DNA of 49,119 nucleotides. It comes from Darksidea phi. Its lineage: Eukaryota; Ascomycota; Dothideomycetes; Pleosporales; Lentitheciaceae. This document shows positions 10,940 to 20,563 of this stretch, one piece after another (position 1 is the first letter of the stretch; each line of letters starts with the position of its first letter). Both the position numbers and the translations under genes were made by a program. The notes beneath the pieces were generated by a model that searched no databases, was not told the DNA's origin, and worked only from the letters and a program-made list of their open reading frames with translations. The stretch lies in NCBI GenBank assembly GCA_030770425.1, contig JASJFT010000286.1:1-49119 (forward strand). Reading direction: 5' to 3'.

Positions 10940-11726
10940 TTACGTCTTGAACACAATGTAGGTCAAAAGAACCACGGTATCCCAAATCAAGCCAAATAGA
11001 GTACGGTTTTTCGGGTTCCGGAGTATCGCGTCCGGGAACCGCTCCTCTACATAGAATGTCGTCATTGTTTCTTTGGTAAGTGGATTCATGGCTGCGGTAT
11101 GGTAAAAAGAAACAGTTTGGATGAGGTTGACTCCCCAGAGATTGAGGGAAAGGCTAGGGGCACCAGAACGCTTGCACTCCTTTTTGCGGCGGACATAGGT
11201 CTTGGCTAGGGTCTGTATCGTGATGGGTCCGCCCTCGGCATCATCGAGAAGAGCTTGGAACATGGCCGGCTGGAACGTGTAATTATCTCCTTGCCGAAAG
11301 TCAAGGCGAGTGAAGGACCGATCGTGCTCCACTACATTATGCTTTCTCATGTCGTACAAGTCAAATGTGCCATCGGCTCGACAGATGGGGCGAAGAGCGT
11401 GAGCCAGGGTGGATGCCAGGGTGCTGCTCATATGAAGGCCGGCCATCAACGCAGTTTCGACTTGGGCTATACTGATGTCCTTCCCATCTCGGGGTCTGTA
11501 CATACGGTTGTTAGGATAGCAACAAAAGAGCCTGGAGAAGACAGCCAACGTACAAGTATCCCTGGTTTGCTAGTGCATTCAAGCCAGGACAAGGACCTCG
11601 ATTGACAATGTTCCCTCGAACATACACATGGTCCGCTTGCTGGGTTTTGGCAATCTCTTGGCTTTGTTCTCGCGACCTGAAATTGACGATGCCCTTCAGA
11701 AAAGAGAATAGAGTAGCATACACCAT
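10940..11726 (-). CDS. chloroperoxidase / haem-thiolate peroxygenase
   Basis: Two exons, 11726-11554 and 11495-10940, joined across a 58-nt intron (11553-11496: GTACGT donor, CTAAC branch site, TACAG acceptor), give 242 residues. The splice restores the family hallmark: RGPCPGLNALANQGYL (Cys46, the haem thiolate ligand) runs directly into PRDGKDISIAQVETAL. The second family motif is Glu114-His115-Asp116 in NVVEHDRSF, followed by GDNYTFQPAMFQALL. A hydrophobic segment at the C-terminus (GLIWDTVVLLTYIVF) may anchor it to a membrane. The N-terminal segment MVYATLFSFLKGIVNF is hydrophobic but a weak signal peptide. Known members oxidise or halogenate substrates with peroxide and include the fungal StcC family; the substrate here is unknown. 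Divergently paired with the alpha-dioxygenase at 12063, with a 336-bp shared upstream region. Confidence 0.85.
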
Positions 11727-12062
11727 AGTGTGTGTCGGTTTTATGGAGCGCAATAACTATAACGATCAAGGCCTCATAATGTTCGGTTGATCTTCAGCTT
11801 TCTAGTTTTTGGGCCTCTGCGAGCTCTTTTTCTGATACCTGCTTAGCTTACTGCACAGTAAGCCGCCAAACTCAGCATGTCCAGCTGAGTTCAGCTCGCC
11901 GCCTTATTCAGTCGAACGGGGCGGTAAGCCACCAAACTCAGCATGCTCAGCTGAGGTCAGCTCCTCGCTACCTAGCTGCACATGTATACAGTAACAAGAT
12001 TTGGACTCTCTTCTTCCCATCCGCTCATGTTCTCCATTCTCACATCCTGAGCAATTACGGCA
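11727..12062. promoter_or_regulatory. bidirectional intergenic promoter with two 40-bp repeats
   Basis: The starts of the chloroperoxidase (minus) and the alpha-dioxygenase (plus) flank this 336-bp region. It holds two 40-bp direct repeats, 11858-11897 and 11924-11963, differing at four positions and offset by 66 bp. Each contains AACTCAGCATG followed a few bases later by CAGCTGAG, so each can form a CTCAGC/GCTGAG inverted repeat of the kind bound by a dimeric regulator. No TATA box can be assigned with certainty. Regulation of both genes from these sites is inference. Confidence 0.55.
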
Positions 12063-14153
12063 ATGGAGTCATATTCGTTCCAACCGTCTTTCACCGAACG
12101 CATTTTTATCTCACTATTCAAATTCATCAACAAACACATTCCATGGCACAAACTGCCTTCCTTTGTCGGAGCTTTTAACCTTGCATTTCTCCGTGTTGAG
12201 CTTCGGGCCCAAAATCTGTACGATACATACGTGACTGGGGCCGCATACGGAAATGCAATCGAAGAACCCTTGCCAGAGCGTTTCCAGAACGCGCGAAACT
12301 CGGATGGCAAATTCAACTCCTCGGAACTTCCGCGCATGGGCTGTGCTGGAATGCGCTTTGGACGCAACTTTCCTCGACAGCACACTCAAAAACCTACTGA
12401 CGAAGAGTTGTGGACGCCGAATCCTCGTCTAGTCAGCGAACGGTTTATGAAGAGAAAACCTAAGGGGTTCATCCCTGCTACTTCTTTGAACCTGCTAGCC
12501 GCAGCCTGGATTCAGTTCCAAATTCATGACTGGGTGTTTCATGAATCTGTAAGTTGCCTTCCTCGCAGTCTCTGTACACCCACTCGCCAATCATGGTTCA
12601 GGCCCGGGCTTTGTATCTTGGAAAGCTGAATTTTGAAAGCTGACTTTGAATAATTAGAGTGATGAGGACTTCGACATTCCCCTTCCGCCCGGAGACAACT
12701 GGCCACATGGTGATGGTCATATGACACTCCCTCGTACCAAGCCTGATGAAGTTCTTGATCCGTCAGATAACAAGTGTCCCGCTTATAAAAACACCAACAC
12801 GTCATGGTGGGATGGCTCGCAGATCTATGGCTCGAGCGAAGCAGCGACACATGAGTTGCGAACGAAAAGGCCGGATGGGAAACTCCAGCTCACAGAAAAA
12901 GGCAGGGAGGCATTTATTCCCCGTGACAGCGCCGGGAACCCTTTGACTGGATTCAAAGACAACTGGTGGATTGGAATGGAGATGCTCCATACCATGTTCG
13001 CTCTGGAACACAACGCTATATGCGATAAACTTCGTCAATCGTATCCTTCATGGACTGGGTAAGTAGTTAGCATCATAACAAAGCGGCCAAGTCCTTAACA
13101 AAGTCACAGAGACCAGATATTCGACAAAGCACGTCTCGTTAACTGCGCTTTGATGGCCAAGATTCATACCATTGAATGGACCCCTGCCATTTTGGCTCAC
13201 CCGGCCCTCCAAATTGGCATGGCTGCAAATTGGTGGGGGCTTGCGGGTGAAAAATTGACCAAGTTGGTGGGTAGGATATCGAAGAGCGACATCATCAGCG
13301 GCATTCCGGGCTCTGGGGCCGATCAAGATGGCGTTCCATATTCCCTTACAGAAGAATTCACGTCTGTATACAGGATGCACTCATTGCTCCCAGGTAAGAA
13401 TCCATGACTGCCAGACTTCCGGAAGACGCCGTGCTGACTTGCTTTCGAGATAAAATTGCCTTCTTCAACAGTGCTGATGGGAAACATCAGACCACCATTC
13501 CCGTTGAAAATACACTTTTCACCCGCGCCCAGGAACCGCTAAACAAGGGCATTTCGTTTGCTGATGCCTTCTATTCCTTTGGCATCAACTACCCTGGGGC
13601 CATCACCAATAACAACTACCCGGAATTTCTACAAAATCTCAAGGACCCAGACGGGCGGCATATCAGAGACCTGGGTACAGTCGATATCCTGCGGGATAGG
13701 GAGCGTGGAGTTCCTCGCTACAACCAGTTCCGGCGTCTTCTCCACATGCCCGCCCCAAAGACGTTTGAGGAACTTACCGGTGGCAACCTTGAGCTGGCCC
13801 AGGAGCTGAAAGATGTCTACGATGATGACATTGAAAAGGTCGACACCCTGGTTGGCTGCCATAGCGAGCCGCTCCCAGAAGGCTTTGGTTTCAGCGATAC
13901 CGCATTTCGGATCTTCATCCTCATGGCGTCGAGAAGACTAAAGAGTGACAGATTTATTGCGTCGCAGTGGAACGCGGAAACTTACACGCCGGAAGGATTC
14001 CATTGGGTCCAGTACACGACGATGAAAGATGTCCTGACCAGACACTATCCCGAGCTGGGCCCGGTCATCGCGAAGAGCAAGAATGTTTTTGCACCGTGGG
14101 AGAAGCTATCAGCATCTGAAAAGTACACTGGGATAGAGACAAATGCTCCGTAA
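12063..14153 (+). CDS. PGHS-like fatty-acid alpha-dioxygenase
   Basis: Four exons (12063-12548, 12658-13058, 13110-13393, 13450-14153) give 624 residues, close to plant and bacterial alpha-dioxygenases. Introns are 109, 51 and 56 nt; the last uses GTAAGA...TTTCGAG and restores SLLPDKIAFF. Family motifs are intact: WIQFQIHDWVFHE with distal haem His155, SWWDGSQIYGS, LEHNAICD, ARLVNCALMAKIHTIEWTPA, and EEFTSVYRMHSLLPD. In the last motif Tyr383 and His386 correspond to the catalytic Tyr and proximal haem His of prostaglandin synthase (spacing Tyr-x-x-His). The C-terminus (RGVPRYNQFRRLLHMPAPK, DTLVGCHSEPLPEGFGFSDT) is also typical. There is no P450 domain, so it is not a Ppo-type diol synthase. 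Family chemistry: O2 insertion at C2 of a fatty acid, giving a 2-hydroperoxide. No signal peptide is seen. Confidence 0.9.
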
Positions 14154-14439
14154 GCTTGATGGGGTCCTGGCCTGAAATTGACATGTTGGAACCGTTCTAG
14201 GGGCTGGAAGCGTAAATAGCGTCAATCATTACATTGCGTGTTCAGAGTCAATTCTCTTCTTCATAATGCTATTTGCCAAATATTCATGCCCCGAACTCCC
14301 TTTTCTCGACAGCTTTCCTGACCAACGGTTCTACATAGTGACGGGTAAACAGATCTTGCCTAGAGGATAGTTCCACAAAAGGATCTAGCTCTCCCTCCAC
14401 CAGCCACCCGTAGTACCGTCCATCGCATAGCATGCCGGC

Positions 14440-14871
14440 TCAGAACTTCAGCGTAAAATACATAAGGTGGTCCTCCTTCCAGAAGACTCTTCCGAGATAG
14501 AAGCCAGGAGAGATGAGGCGGATCTCGTCGCGTACCCAGTGCGCAACGATGGACGTCTTTGAGTAGTCGAGGACGATGCATTCCTTGCCATCGATCCAGC
14601 TCGGCTCGCGGGTGATGTGAGCGAGGATGGCATCGAGACCGAACACGGTGATCTTGTTCACAAGGGCCATCTTCTCTGCATTGAAGATCTTGCCCTGCCA
14701 GGCGAAGAAGTTGATGAACTTGGCGATCTCGGGCGTGAAAGAGGTGCCGGGCGCAACGATTGCCGTCCCTTCCGCCTCGCCGTTCGGAACGGGACCGGCT
14801 TCGGCGCTCGAGAAGAGCTCGGCGAGCTCGGATTCGGTCATGACGAGCAGCTTTTCGACAGTGTGCGCCAT
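14440..14871 (-). CDS. small conserved protein of a peroxidase-associated family
   Basis: An intact 143-residue, intronless frame starts at ATG 14871. It begins MAHTVEKLLVMTESELAELF and has a Gly/Pro turn (AEAGPVPNGEAEGTAIVAPG). It continues WQGKIFNAEKMALVNKI, SWIDGKECIVLDYSKTSIVA, RDEIRLISPGFYLGRVFW and ends HLMYFTLKF. From memory such proteins (Asp-Gly-Lys-Glu, LDYS.TS, RDEIR...PG.YLG) occur as small conserved hypotheticals in bacteria and fungi, sometimes beside haem peroxidases; no function is known to me. It has no signal peptide or membrane segment. It is convergent with the alpha-dioxygenase (286 bp between stops), GC-rich and undamaged, although neighbours on both sides have decayed, which suggests it is still under selection. 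Confidence 0.75.
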   Translation of the reverse strand: MAHTVEKLLVMTESELAELFSSAEAGPVPNGEAEGTAIVAPGTSFTPEIAKFINFFAWQGKIFNAEKMALVNKITVFGLDAILAHITREPSWIDGKECIVLDYSKTSIVAHWVRDEIRLISPGFYLGRVFWKEDHLMYFTLKF

Positions 14872-15539
14872 TTTGGCTTTCTCTGATGGATTATGGGAGC
14901 TCTGAACAGGAGGGGAGACGGAAAAATTGGTGCTGAGGACGAGGGGGTTGATGATGGTGTTTTGTCAGTTTGTTGACACCAGCTACACGGGCTCAGCCCG
15001 TGGCGTCCGGTCACAAACATGAGTCTTGATGTCGGACGGCATGGATGCACCTAAACACGCTATTGTGATGTTTCGAGGCAGCGCCGACGTTTCTGAGGTA
15101 ATCGGGGCGGTGACTGGGTGCGTCGGCTGGGTGTGTTTTGCCAGATGCGGCGATTTCGTTGGTTGGGCTGGATGTTCTGAAATACTAGGTGCGACCCCGA
15201 GTAGGTGGCAGTGGAGCTGAAGGACATGCACAACGGCCAGCAGTTCTCACTCATTGGCCGGGTCATTTCTCTATGCTGATGTGAGCGCTCGTGACCATAC
15301 TGCTGCGGATGCTGAGGCGTCCCAGACAACACTTCTAACTATCTCGTGCGCTCTCACATGCTTATACGGCGAACGACTGCAGCTCAACAGTCCAAGGGAA
15401 GCAGGCTGAGTACTAAAACACCGGTGGCAGGGGACACTTGTCACTAGTTAAACTCATCCTTTCATACTCTATAGCTGCATATTCACGCGCAACTATGGCG
15501 GCCAAGTCAGTACCCAATCACCCAAAGGAGGCACCAAAG

Positions 15540-16095
15540 ATATGGCCATGAAAGCATGCACACTCGTTTGATTCGAACCATGTCAGCAGGCATTGAACTG
15601 ATTGAACATGATGCATTGCTAACTCGAGAGGACATTGCGTTTGGCGACAACCATGGCTTCAATAGAGACGTTTGGGAGAGTGTGCTGGGTATTTTTGATA
15701 ATAGTATAACTTTGCACTGGCCAGCAAGGCTAGGTATAACCGTGTAATTGCTAGTCACAAGGCCCGCGAAGCCACCAACAAGGAGTCTGTGTACGGGATC
15801 AAAGAGGCTATTCTCAGCTATGGTGTAAGCTGATGTCTTGCGTTTGACTCCAATCAGCTGCTAAACCATATATCCTACGCAGGAAACCGCGATATTGGTG
15901 AGTTTGTTGGGCGATGCGAGGAATGGAACGATTCCAGTGGAATATCTGGCGTCTTCCGTATGAAGAAGGCTGAATACTCTGATGCAAGCCAATAAGCATA
16001 ATGCAGCGGAGGCTTCAGAGGTCGTACTGGGAACGGTGCATGTGGTACAGAATGCAGCCACCAGCCTTCTACCCAGTTACTACGTTGTCATGTAA
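15540..16095 (+). pseudogene. second chloroperoxidase-family gene, truncated and frameshifted
   Basis: The reading starts in the middle of the family: GIELIEHDALLTREDIAFGD and HGFNRDVWESVLGIFDN carry the Glu-His-Asp motif and the GDN loop. Near 15720 the frame shifts by one or two bases and continues as SKARYNRVIASHKAREATNK and YGIKEAILSYG. A likely intron (from about 15822 to 15880) leads to ETAILVSLLGDARNGTIPVE and YLASS, then another frame break. No Pro-Cys-Pro haem-ligand segment is found upstream, so it lacks the residue required for catalysis. It is a paralogue of the family member at 10940, but clearly divergent in sequence. Confidence 0.65.
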
Positions 16096-16139
16096 GCAGA
16101 TATACTCAGCTTGGGCACTGGTTATGCAGTGTCGTTGTC

Positions 16140-16969
16140 TTGGTTGATGGATTGGATAGCAGGAGTGTGTTCCCACCCTCCAGCTATGGCGCTGCCATGA
16201 ACGCCGCCCTGCTGCCCTTTGGCCGCATCCCCACACTCCACGTCGCCCGCTTCGTCGTCCTCGACGACCCCTCGCTGCCCGACCGCCAGCAAATCGCCCA
16301 GCAGTTGCCCGCCTCCGAGCCGCTGCGCGTCGCCTTCATCGCCAACTGCGACGGCCGCAGACGAGCTGCTGGCCTGCGGCAGATCTTCGGCCACTGCAGC
16401 GACTTCGACGCCCGCGCTGACCTGCTCGCCTGGCTCCGCGCCCATCGCATCGTCTCCTCCGCGACCTACGCCAACTGGCCGGGCTGCAGCATGGCCCAGG
16501 TCCGCGAAGAGGCCGCGCTCCACGATGCCCTGCGCCAGGCCCGTCTCGCCCATCCCAACGCCTCGCCCGAACAACTGCGCCCTGTCTTGCTCGCCGCCGC
16601 GCGCAGCGTACCGCTGACCCCGCTCCCCGCCCCTACGGCTCGGTGATTGTGCCGCAAGCCGCTATGCAGGGTACGGGCGCTGGCCAGGAAACCGGCCTGC
16701 ATTTCCTCTGCCTCAACACCAACATCGCCCGCCAGTTCGAGTTCGTCCAGGGCGCCTGGATCGCCGGTCTCGCCGCCGAGCAGGACCCGCTGCTCGGCAA
16801 CCGTCTGCCACTCGCCGGCGCGCAGCCGACCGATGCCTTCAGCTACACGGATTCCGGCGCATGTGCCCGTACGATCAGCGGCCTCCCGCAATGCGTCACC
16901 GTGCGTGGCGGCGCCTATTTCTTCATGCCCGGCCTGCGCAGCCTGGCGCAATTAATGGCAGATGGCTGA
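16140..16969 (+). pseudogene. GC-rich haem-peroxidase-like protein with DyP-like C-terminus, broken
   Basis: The first part reads NAALLPFGRIPTLHVARFVV, RVAFIANCDG, LRQIFGHCSDFDARADLLAW and SMAQVREEAALHDALRQARL, ending VPLTPLPAPTAR with a stop at 16646. The second part, in another frame, reads GLHFLCLNTNIARQFEFVQ, AEQDPLLGNRLPLAG, and GLPQCVTVRGGAYFFMPGLR. The latter matches the C-terminal region of DyP-type peroxidases as I know them. In related bacterial proteins I expect a long middle section between these parts; here it is missing, so an internal deletion plus frameshift is likely. The first part may also carry two compensating indels around 16365. GC content is much higher than in surrounding intergenic DNA. 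Probably once part of the neighbouring peroxidase cluster. Confidence 0.55.
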
Positions 16970-17958
16970 TGGGCAGTGACGGCCTCCGTCTACCCTTTCG
17001 AAGAGACCGCGACTCTTAGAACCTGCTAATGAGGCGGTAGATCTATCAGAAATAGATACAACTCCGCCAGAGCCAATGCGAGGCGGACGTGATCTCCATA
17101 TGGGGCATAATACTGACTTATCCTCCGGCCCCCTTCTCTATCAACTAATGCTAATGATGAGAAATTCTCACTTCTCTTAGTCCTGTGTCTAGCTTCGGAC
17201 AGCGCAACTAAGCTAGGCTGTACTGTAAAAGTAGAGCAAATTGAGTTTGGTAATATGTAGATATCTAATTAACTTATCTCTCTTACCTTCCATCATTCCG
17301 TAATAAGTGGCTCCTAGGGTGAACATACTTTCTAGTCGATACGGATGCTTATCTGAGTGTAATCTCAGGTGAGCGATTTCTGCCACAGAAACCTCCCCAT
17401 GAATTAGACCATACTAAGGAGAGCATCGGGATAATTCTAGCCTTTGAGTTGAAGCAGAAGTCTTGTGTAATGCCCGTTCCACGAGTAGTGGAACTTATAG
17501 GCGTAACGGAGCCGCCACGAGACTTGCCGACAGGCTACCTGCGTCTCTCTAGCACCGTTGCACTTGGGCGGCTTATACTTATGATGAGCTGTTATACCGT
17601 TGTGCGCGGGGATGTGTGTACTGGTAGAATAGATAAAAGTGTGAATGATGTGTGTAATAGCCTGTGAGGATTACCATGGCCATAATTAGCTTATTTATAG
17701 ACACCACATAGCAAGATTGATAACGCAGCTAATACTGGTACATGTTTAGGACATCGCCCAGCGTGCGACATTAGCTCCTGCGTATGTAAAAATGTTGCGA
17801 TTTAGTGTCTCTTCTCACCCTACTGGTTACTGCGAACATGTAGAAAAACAGTTTATAGCTTTTTTTCAATGCAACCTTGGTTTAATCCTTTAATCCTCCC
17901 GTATACGTACTGTCTACTGTCCGTAACATTTATGAGCCTGGCTGTACAAAGATAGTTC
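16970..17958. other. no gene seen
   Basis: AT-rich sequence with one 72-codon frame (17449-17667) that has no recognisable features and low coding character. No repeat shared with the rest of the window was noticed. Confidence 0.4.
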
Positions 17959-18505
17959 TCATATACTAGTGCAACGCCACTCTATCTGTAAGAGTCGCTC
18001 GTTGTCCACCACGCTCACCACGACGTAACCTGCCTGGATCTCTGTCGAGATCCATCTTACAGCGTCGACGCAGTCGGGCGATCCGCTGTCTCTTCTTCGA
18101 AACATATCCCTGACCCGTTTGAATATCGCATCATCTTTCGCCAAACCCATACCGCGTAGCTTGCTTGCCCGCTCTGGTAAGCACGGTATATTCGCATAGA
18201 AACGATAGCTCCCGCTTCGCTCTTCGAGAGAAAAAGACCGCATAGCTGTGACTGTCTCGCCTTTCAAGACAGTCACCAGCTCCATGAAGACACGGCCAAG
18301 AGACCAGACATTAGCGGCGGTGTTGCGCTTCTCGTAGCGAGCTAGCTCTGACGCGGCGTACACCCACGTCTTTCCCGGATCAGCCGTCGTGGTGGATCGA
18401 GATGGATTTTCCCAATCGAGTGCGATGCCAAAATCCGTGAGAAACGCTCTGTCGCCCTTCACCAGCACGTCGTGCGGTATGATGTCGCGGTGGCGAATCT
18501 ACTAG
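17959..18505 (-). pseudogene. protein kinase catalytic domain, 5'-truncated remnant
   Basis: One minus frame carries kinase subdomains VIb to about IX-XI. RHRDIIPHDVLVKGDRAF is the HRD catalytic loop, with His instead of the usual Asn-region pattern. LTDFGIALDW contains the DFG motif. WVYAASELARYEK stands in the APE position, and AANVWSLGRVFMELV stands in the DxWSLG position with Asn for Asp. Just before the HRD loop the frame meets two adjacent TAG codons (about 18496-18501), which would be CAGCAG before C-to-T mutation. The N-lobe with the ATP-binding lysine was not found upstream. Missing lobe, substituted motif residues and stops make this a dead kinase gene. Confidence 0.65.
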
Positions 18506-18869
18506 AGAGCCTATAGTCGAGTATAAATGCCGACCTTATTGCTGAATGCGCAGCATAGCACGTGCCATTTTGTGCAACGTGTTTGTCTTGAGGCTGCTGA
18601 GTCGTCTGGCGTTGAAGACGAGGACGAGGATGATTTATAGTGTCGAGTGGTGGAGTTGACGCTTGTGCCAGCGATAGCGTGACAGGAGGGGCCGCATTCT
18701 TTAGAGCTTCTTTCAAAATAGACGATACTGTATTCCCGGCCGAAGGCCTTTGGGGCTGGAGGATGCGTTGCGGCTTAACAAAGGGTGAATAAACGTATAT
18801 GTTAGACTTTGTAAGTATAGATGAGGTAACATTCTAGTAAGGTAGGTATAGCGAAGGTAGTATTAATGA

Positions 18870-19262
18870 TATATTAAATATAGGACCGCTTCTAGCCTCG
18901 TCTAGTTATAAATTTTAGAATCTGGGAAGTAGAGGGTAGTACGAGAACAAGATAAGAAAAGGTTCTAGAGGTTAGACTTTGTACTTTATAAATAACTCTA
19001 AAAGTAGTAATAGGAATCCTCTAAAAAGGGGGTTAAAAGTCTATAGATCGAATGAGTAGCGGCCATCGCGTCGTCAGACTCGCGGAATAACCCAAAAAGG
19101 TGACACGAAAAGGCATTTTCGTCCCGAATACCTTGAAACGCAAGAAGGTTGTTGGTTGCAGTCATTGCCTGTGATTGCCTGAGGTTCACGTCACGGCATG
19201 ACTGCGAGGGCAACGGCCCGAACCTCATGGGAGAGGGCGTGGCGCGTGCCATTGTATCGTTG
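18870..19262 (+). repeat. dispersed repeat B, copy 1
   Basis: This copy shares its left part with 30890-31090 and 35050-35130 (CTCTAAAAGTAG..., then CCTCTAAAAAGGGGGTTAAA). It shares its middle (CCATCGCGTCGTCAGACTCG) with 25690-25735, and its right part (TTCGTCCCGAATACCTTGAA onward) with 35170-35300. All four copies lie in the same orientation. The right part of this copy is the least mutated, so it serves as a reference for mutations in the others. The 84-codon minus frame here (18998-19252) lies wholly within the repeat and is not treated as a gene. Confidence 0.75.
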
Positions 19263-20030
19263 TATATGTACCTCTAATTACAAGAGGTTAAGACTAGAAG
19301 TCGAGATATCCTGTCACCTCCACCCCACCTGTCCTGTTCGGCACTATTGAGGTAAACTAATCTAGCTATTTCTGATTAATCCTCACGAATTACTGGTGAT
19401 AATTTCCATAGCGTTACCCTAGAGAATCTTACCGACCAAGCGGTCGATCCCTTATACGTTCTTTATAGTATCGTAATTGCTAGCTTGCCGCATTCCCTGC
19501 GCCCTATCATGTCAATATCAAGTCGACTCCTAGCTCGGTTGCTCCGTCGCATTAATGCATCTGCGGTGTGAGATAAATATTGGGACACAAAGCCATTATA
19601 GAAAAGGTAGTAACAGTTGCATTCCCATGGATATCTTTATTGAATTATATTACTGTAGATACCCGTAGAATACTGTGCTAACCCCCTAGTCCAATAAAGG
19701 AAAGACGTTAACTTGCATGATGGCTACATTGCCTCTATCATGCACATACTTTCTTCTGCCGATTACAGCAGCAGTCATCAATAATCTAATCCGCAGCGGC
19801 ATCAACCACATCACCAAGATCGGACTCTAGAAGCGTCTAATGCAGGCTATCAAGCCTCAATATATTAAGCTTCGAACACCGTAACTCCCCGTCACTAGCA
19901 GCGCTCTATGAGAATCGAAAACACCTTGGGATAAAGCCAAGTACGAAGGCATGTGCTTAAACTGATGTTAACGCCCAGCTGGAAGGCGAAGACCGTAAGG
20001 GAGGTAGCGCGCTAGAGGTGATACGTTGCG
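19263..20030. other. no gene seen
   Basis: Mixed, mostly AT-rich sequence without a coding frame or recognisable element on either strand. Confidence 0.4.
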
Positions 20031-20420
20031 CTAGTACCACTGTAGATGCTGTGCAAGGCTGGCCACAGTCCTATAATATCTAGGTAGAGTTAATAATAGT
20101 TTATCTATCTGCTGGTAAGATATTATTGCGATAAATGTAGATGTAGTGATGTTGTTTACTTTGGAGCTCAGGAATCTTAACGAGATGTGCCGCTCCGTTG
20201 CCTGCGCCTCTCGCTTACCTGTCCAATCCGTTAAATTATAAGCGTAATATGCAATGGAGCGCCATAAAGTCTTACTAAGACAGCTAAGATGCCTCTGTGG
20301 ATCAAGGATATACATCAAAGCGGGGTTATATGCATATAGATCTATTTTAATCAAAAAAGGCAACCTCCAAAACCCTAGCACATGATTCTTCCCCGCATTG
20401 CTCGCATCTTTCGTATTCAT
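20031..20420 (-). CDS. hypothetical open frame, doubtful
   Basis: An ATG-started 129-codon frame with composition between coding and random (FWRLPFLIKIDLYAYNPALM, SLSKTLW-like aromatic-rich stretches). No signal peptide, domain or splice signal is evident, and it lies in AT-rich DNA. It could be the end of a lost gene or a chance frame. Confidence 0.15.
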   Translation of the reverse strand: MNTKDASNAGKNHVLGFWRLPFLIKIDLYAYNPALMYILDPQRHLSCLSKTLWRSIAYYAYNLTDWTGKREAQATERHISLRFLSSKVNNITTSTFIAIISYQQIDKLLLTLPRYYRTVASLAQHLQWY

Positions 20421-20563
20421 ATCTTATATTGACTACCTTGGCGAGCTTACGATGGTCTCATGACTCTCCTTGTGCAACAATGAAGGGGTATATCTTTCTG
20501 AACGGGAGGAAGAGAAATCTCCTTCCTGAACATACCCGACATCGATTAAGAAACTTCCTAAAA

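Noticed and set aside
13404..13449. An ATG at 13404 as the start of a separate 249-codon gene
   Set aside because: The first 15 codons lie in an intron of the alpha-dioxygenase; splicing at 13394-13449 restores SLLPDKIAFF and one frame.
12063..14153. Ppo-type fatty-acid diol synthase
   Set aside because: Length and motifs fit alpha-dioxygenase, and no cytochrome P450 domain follows the haem peroxidase part.
14617..14905. Overlapping plus-strand frames of 89 and 92 codons
   Set aside because: They are antisense shadows of the GC-rich conserved gene on the minus strand.
15568..15577. A tRNA-like GGTTCGAATC box on the minus strand
   Set aside because: No cloverleaf partner sequences or A box at the right distance; it lies inside the chloroperoxidase fragment.
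18998..19252. An 84-codon minus frame
   Set aside because: Lies wholly inside dispersed repeat B and is destroyed in the other copies.
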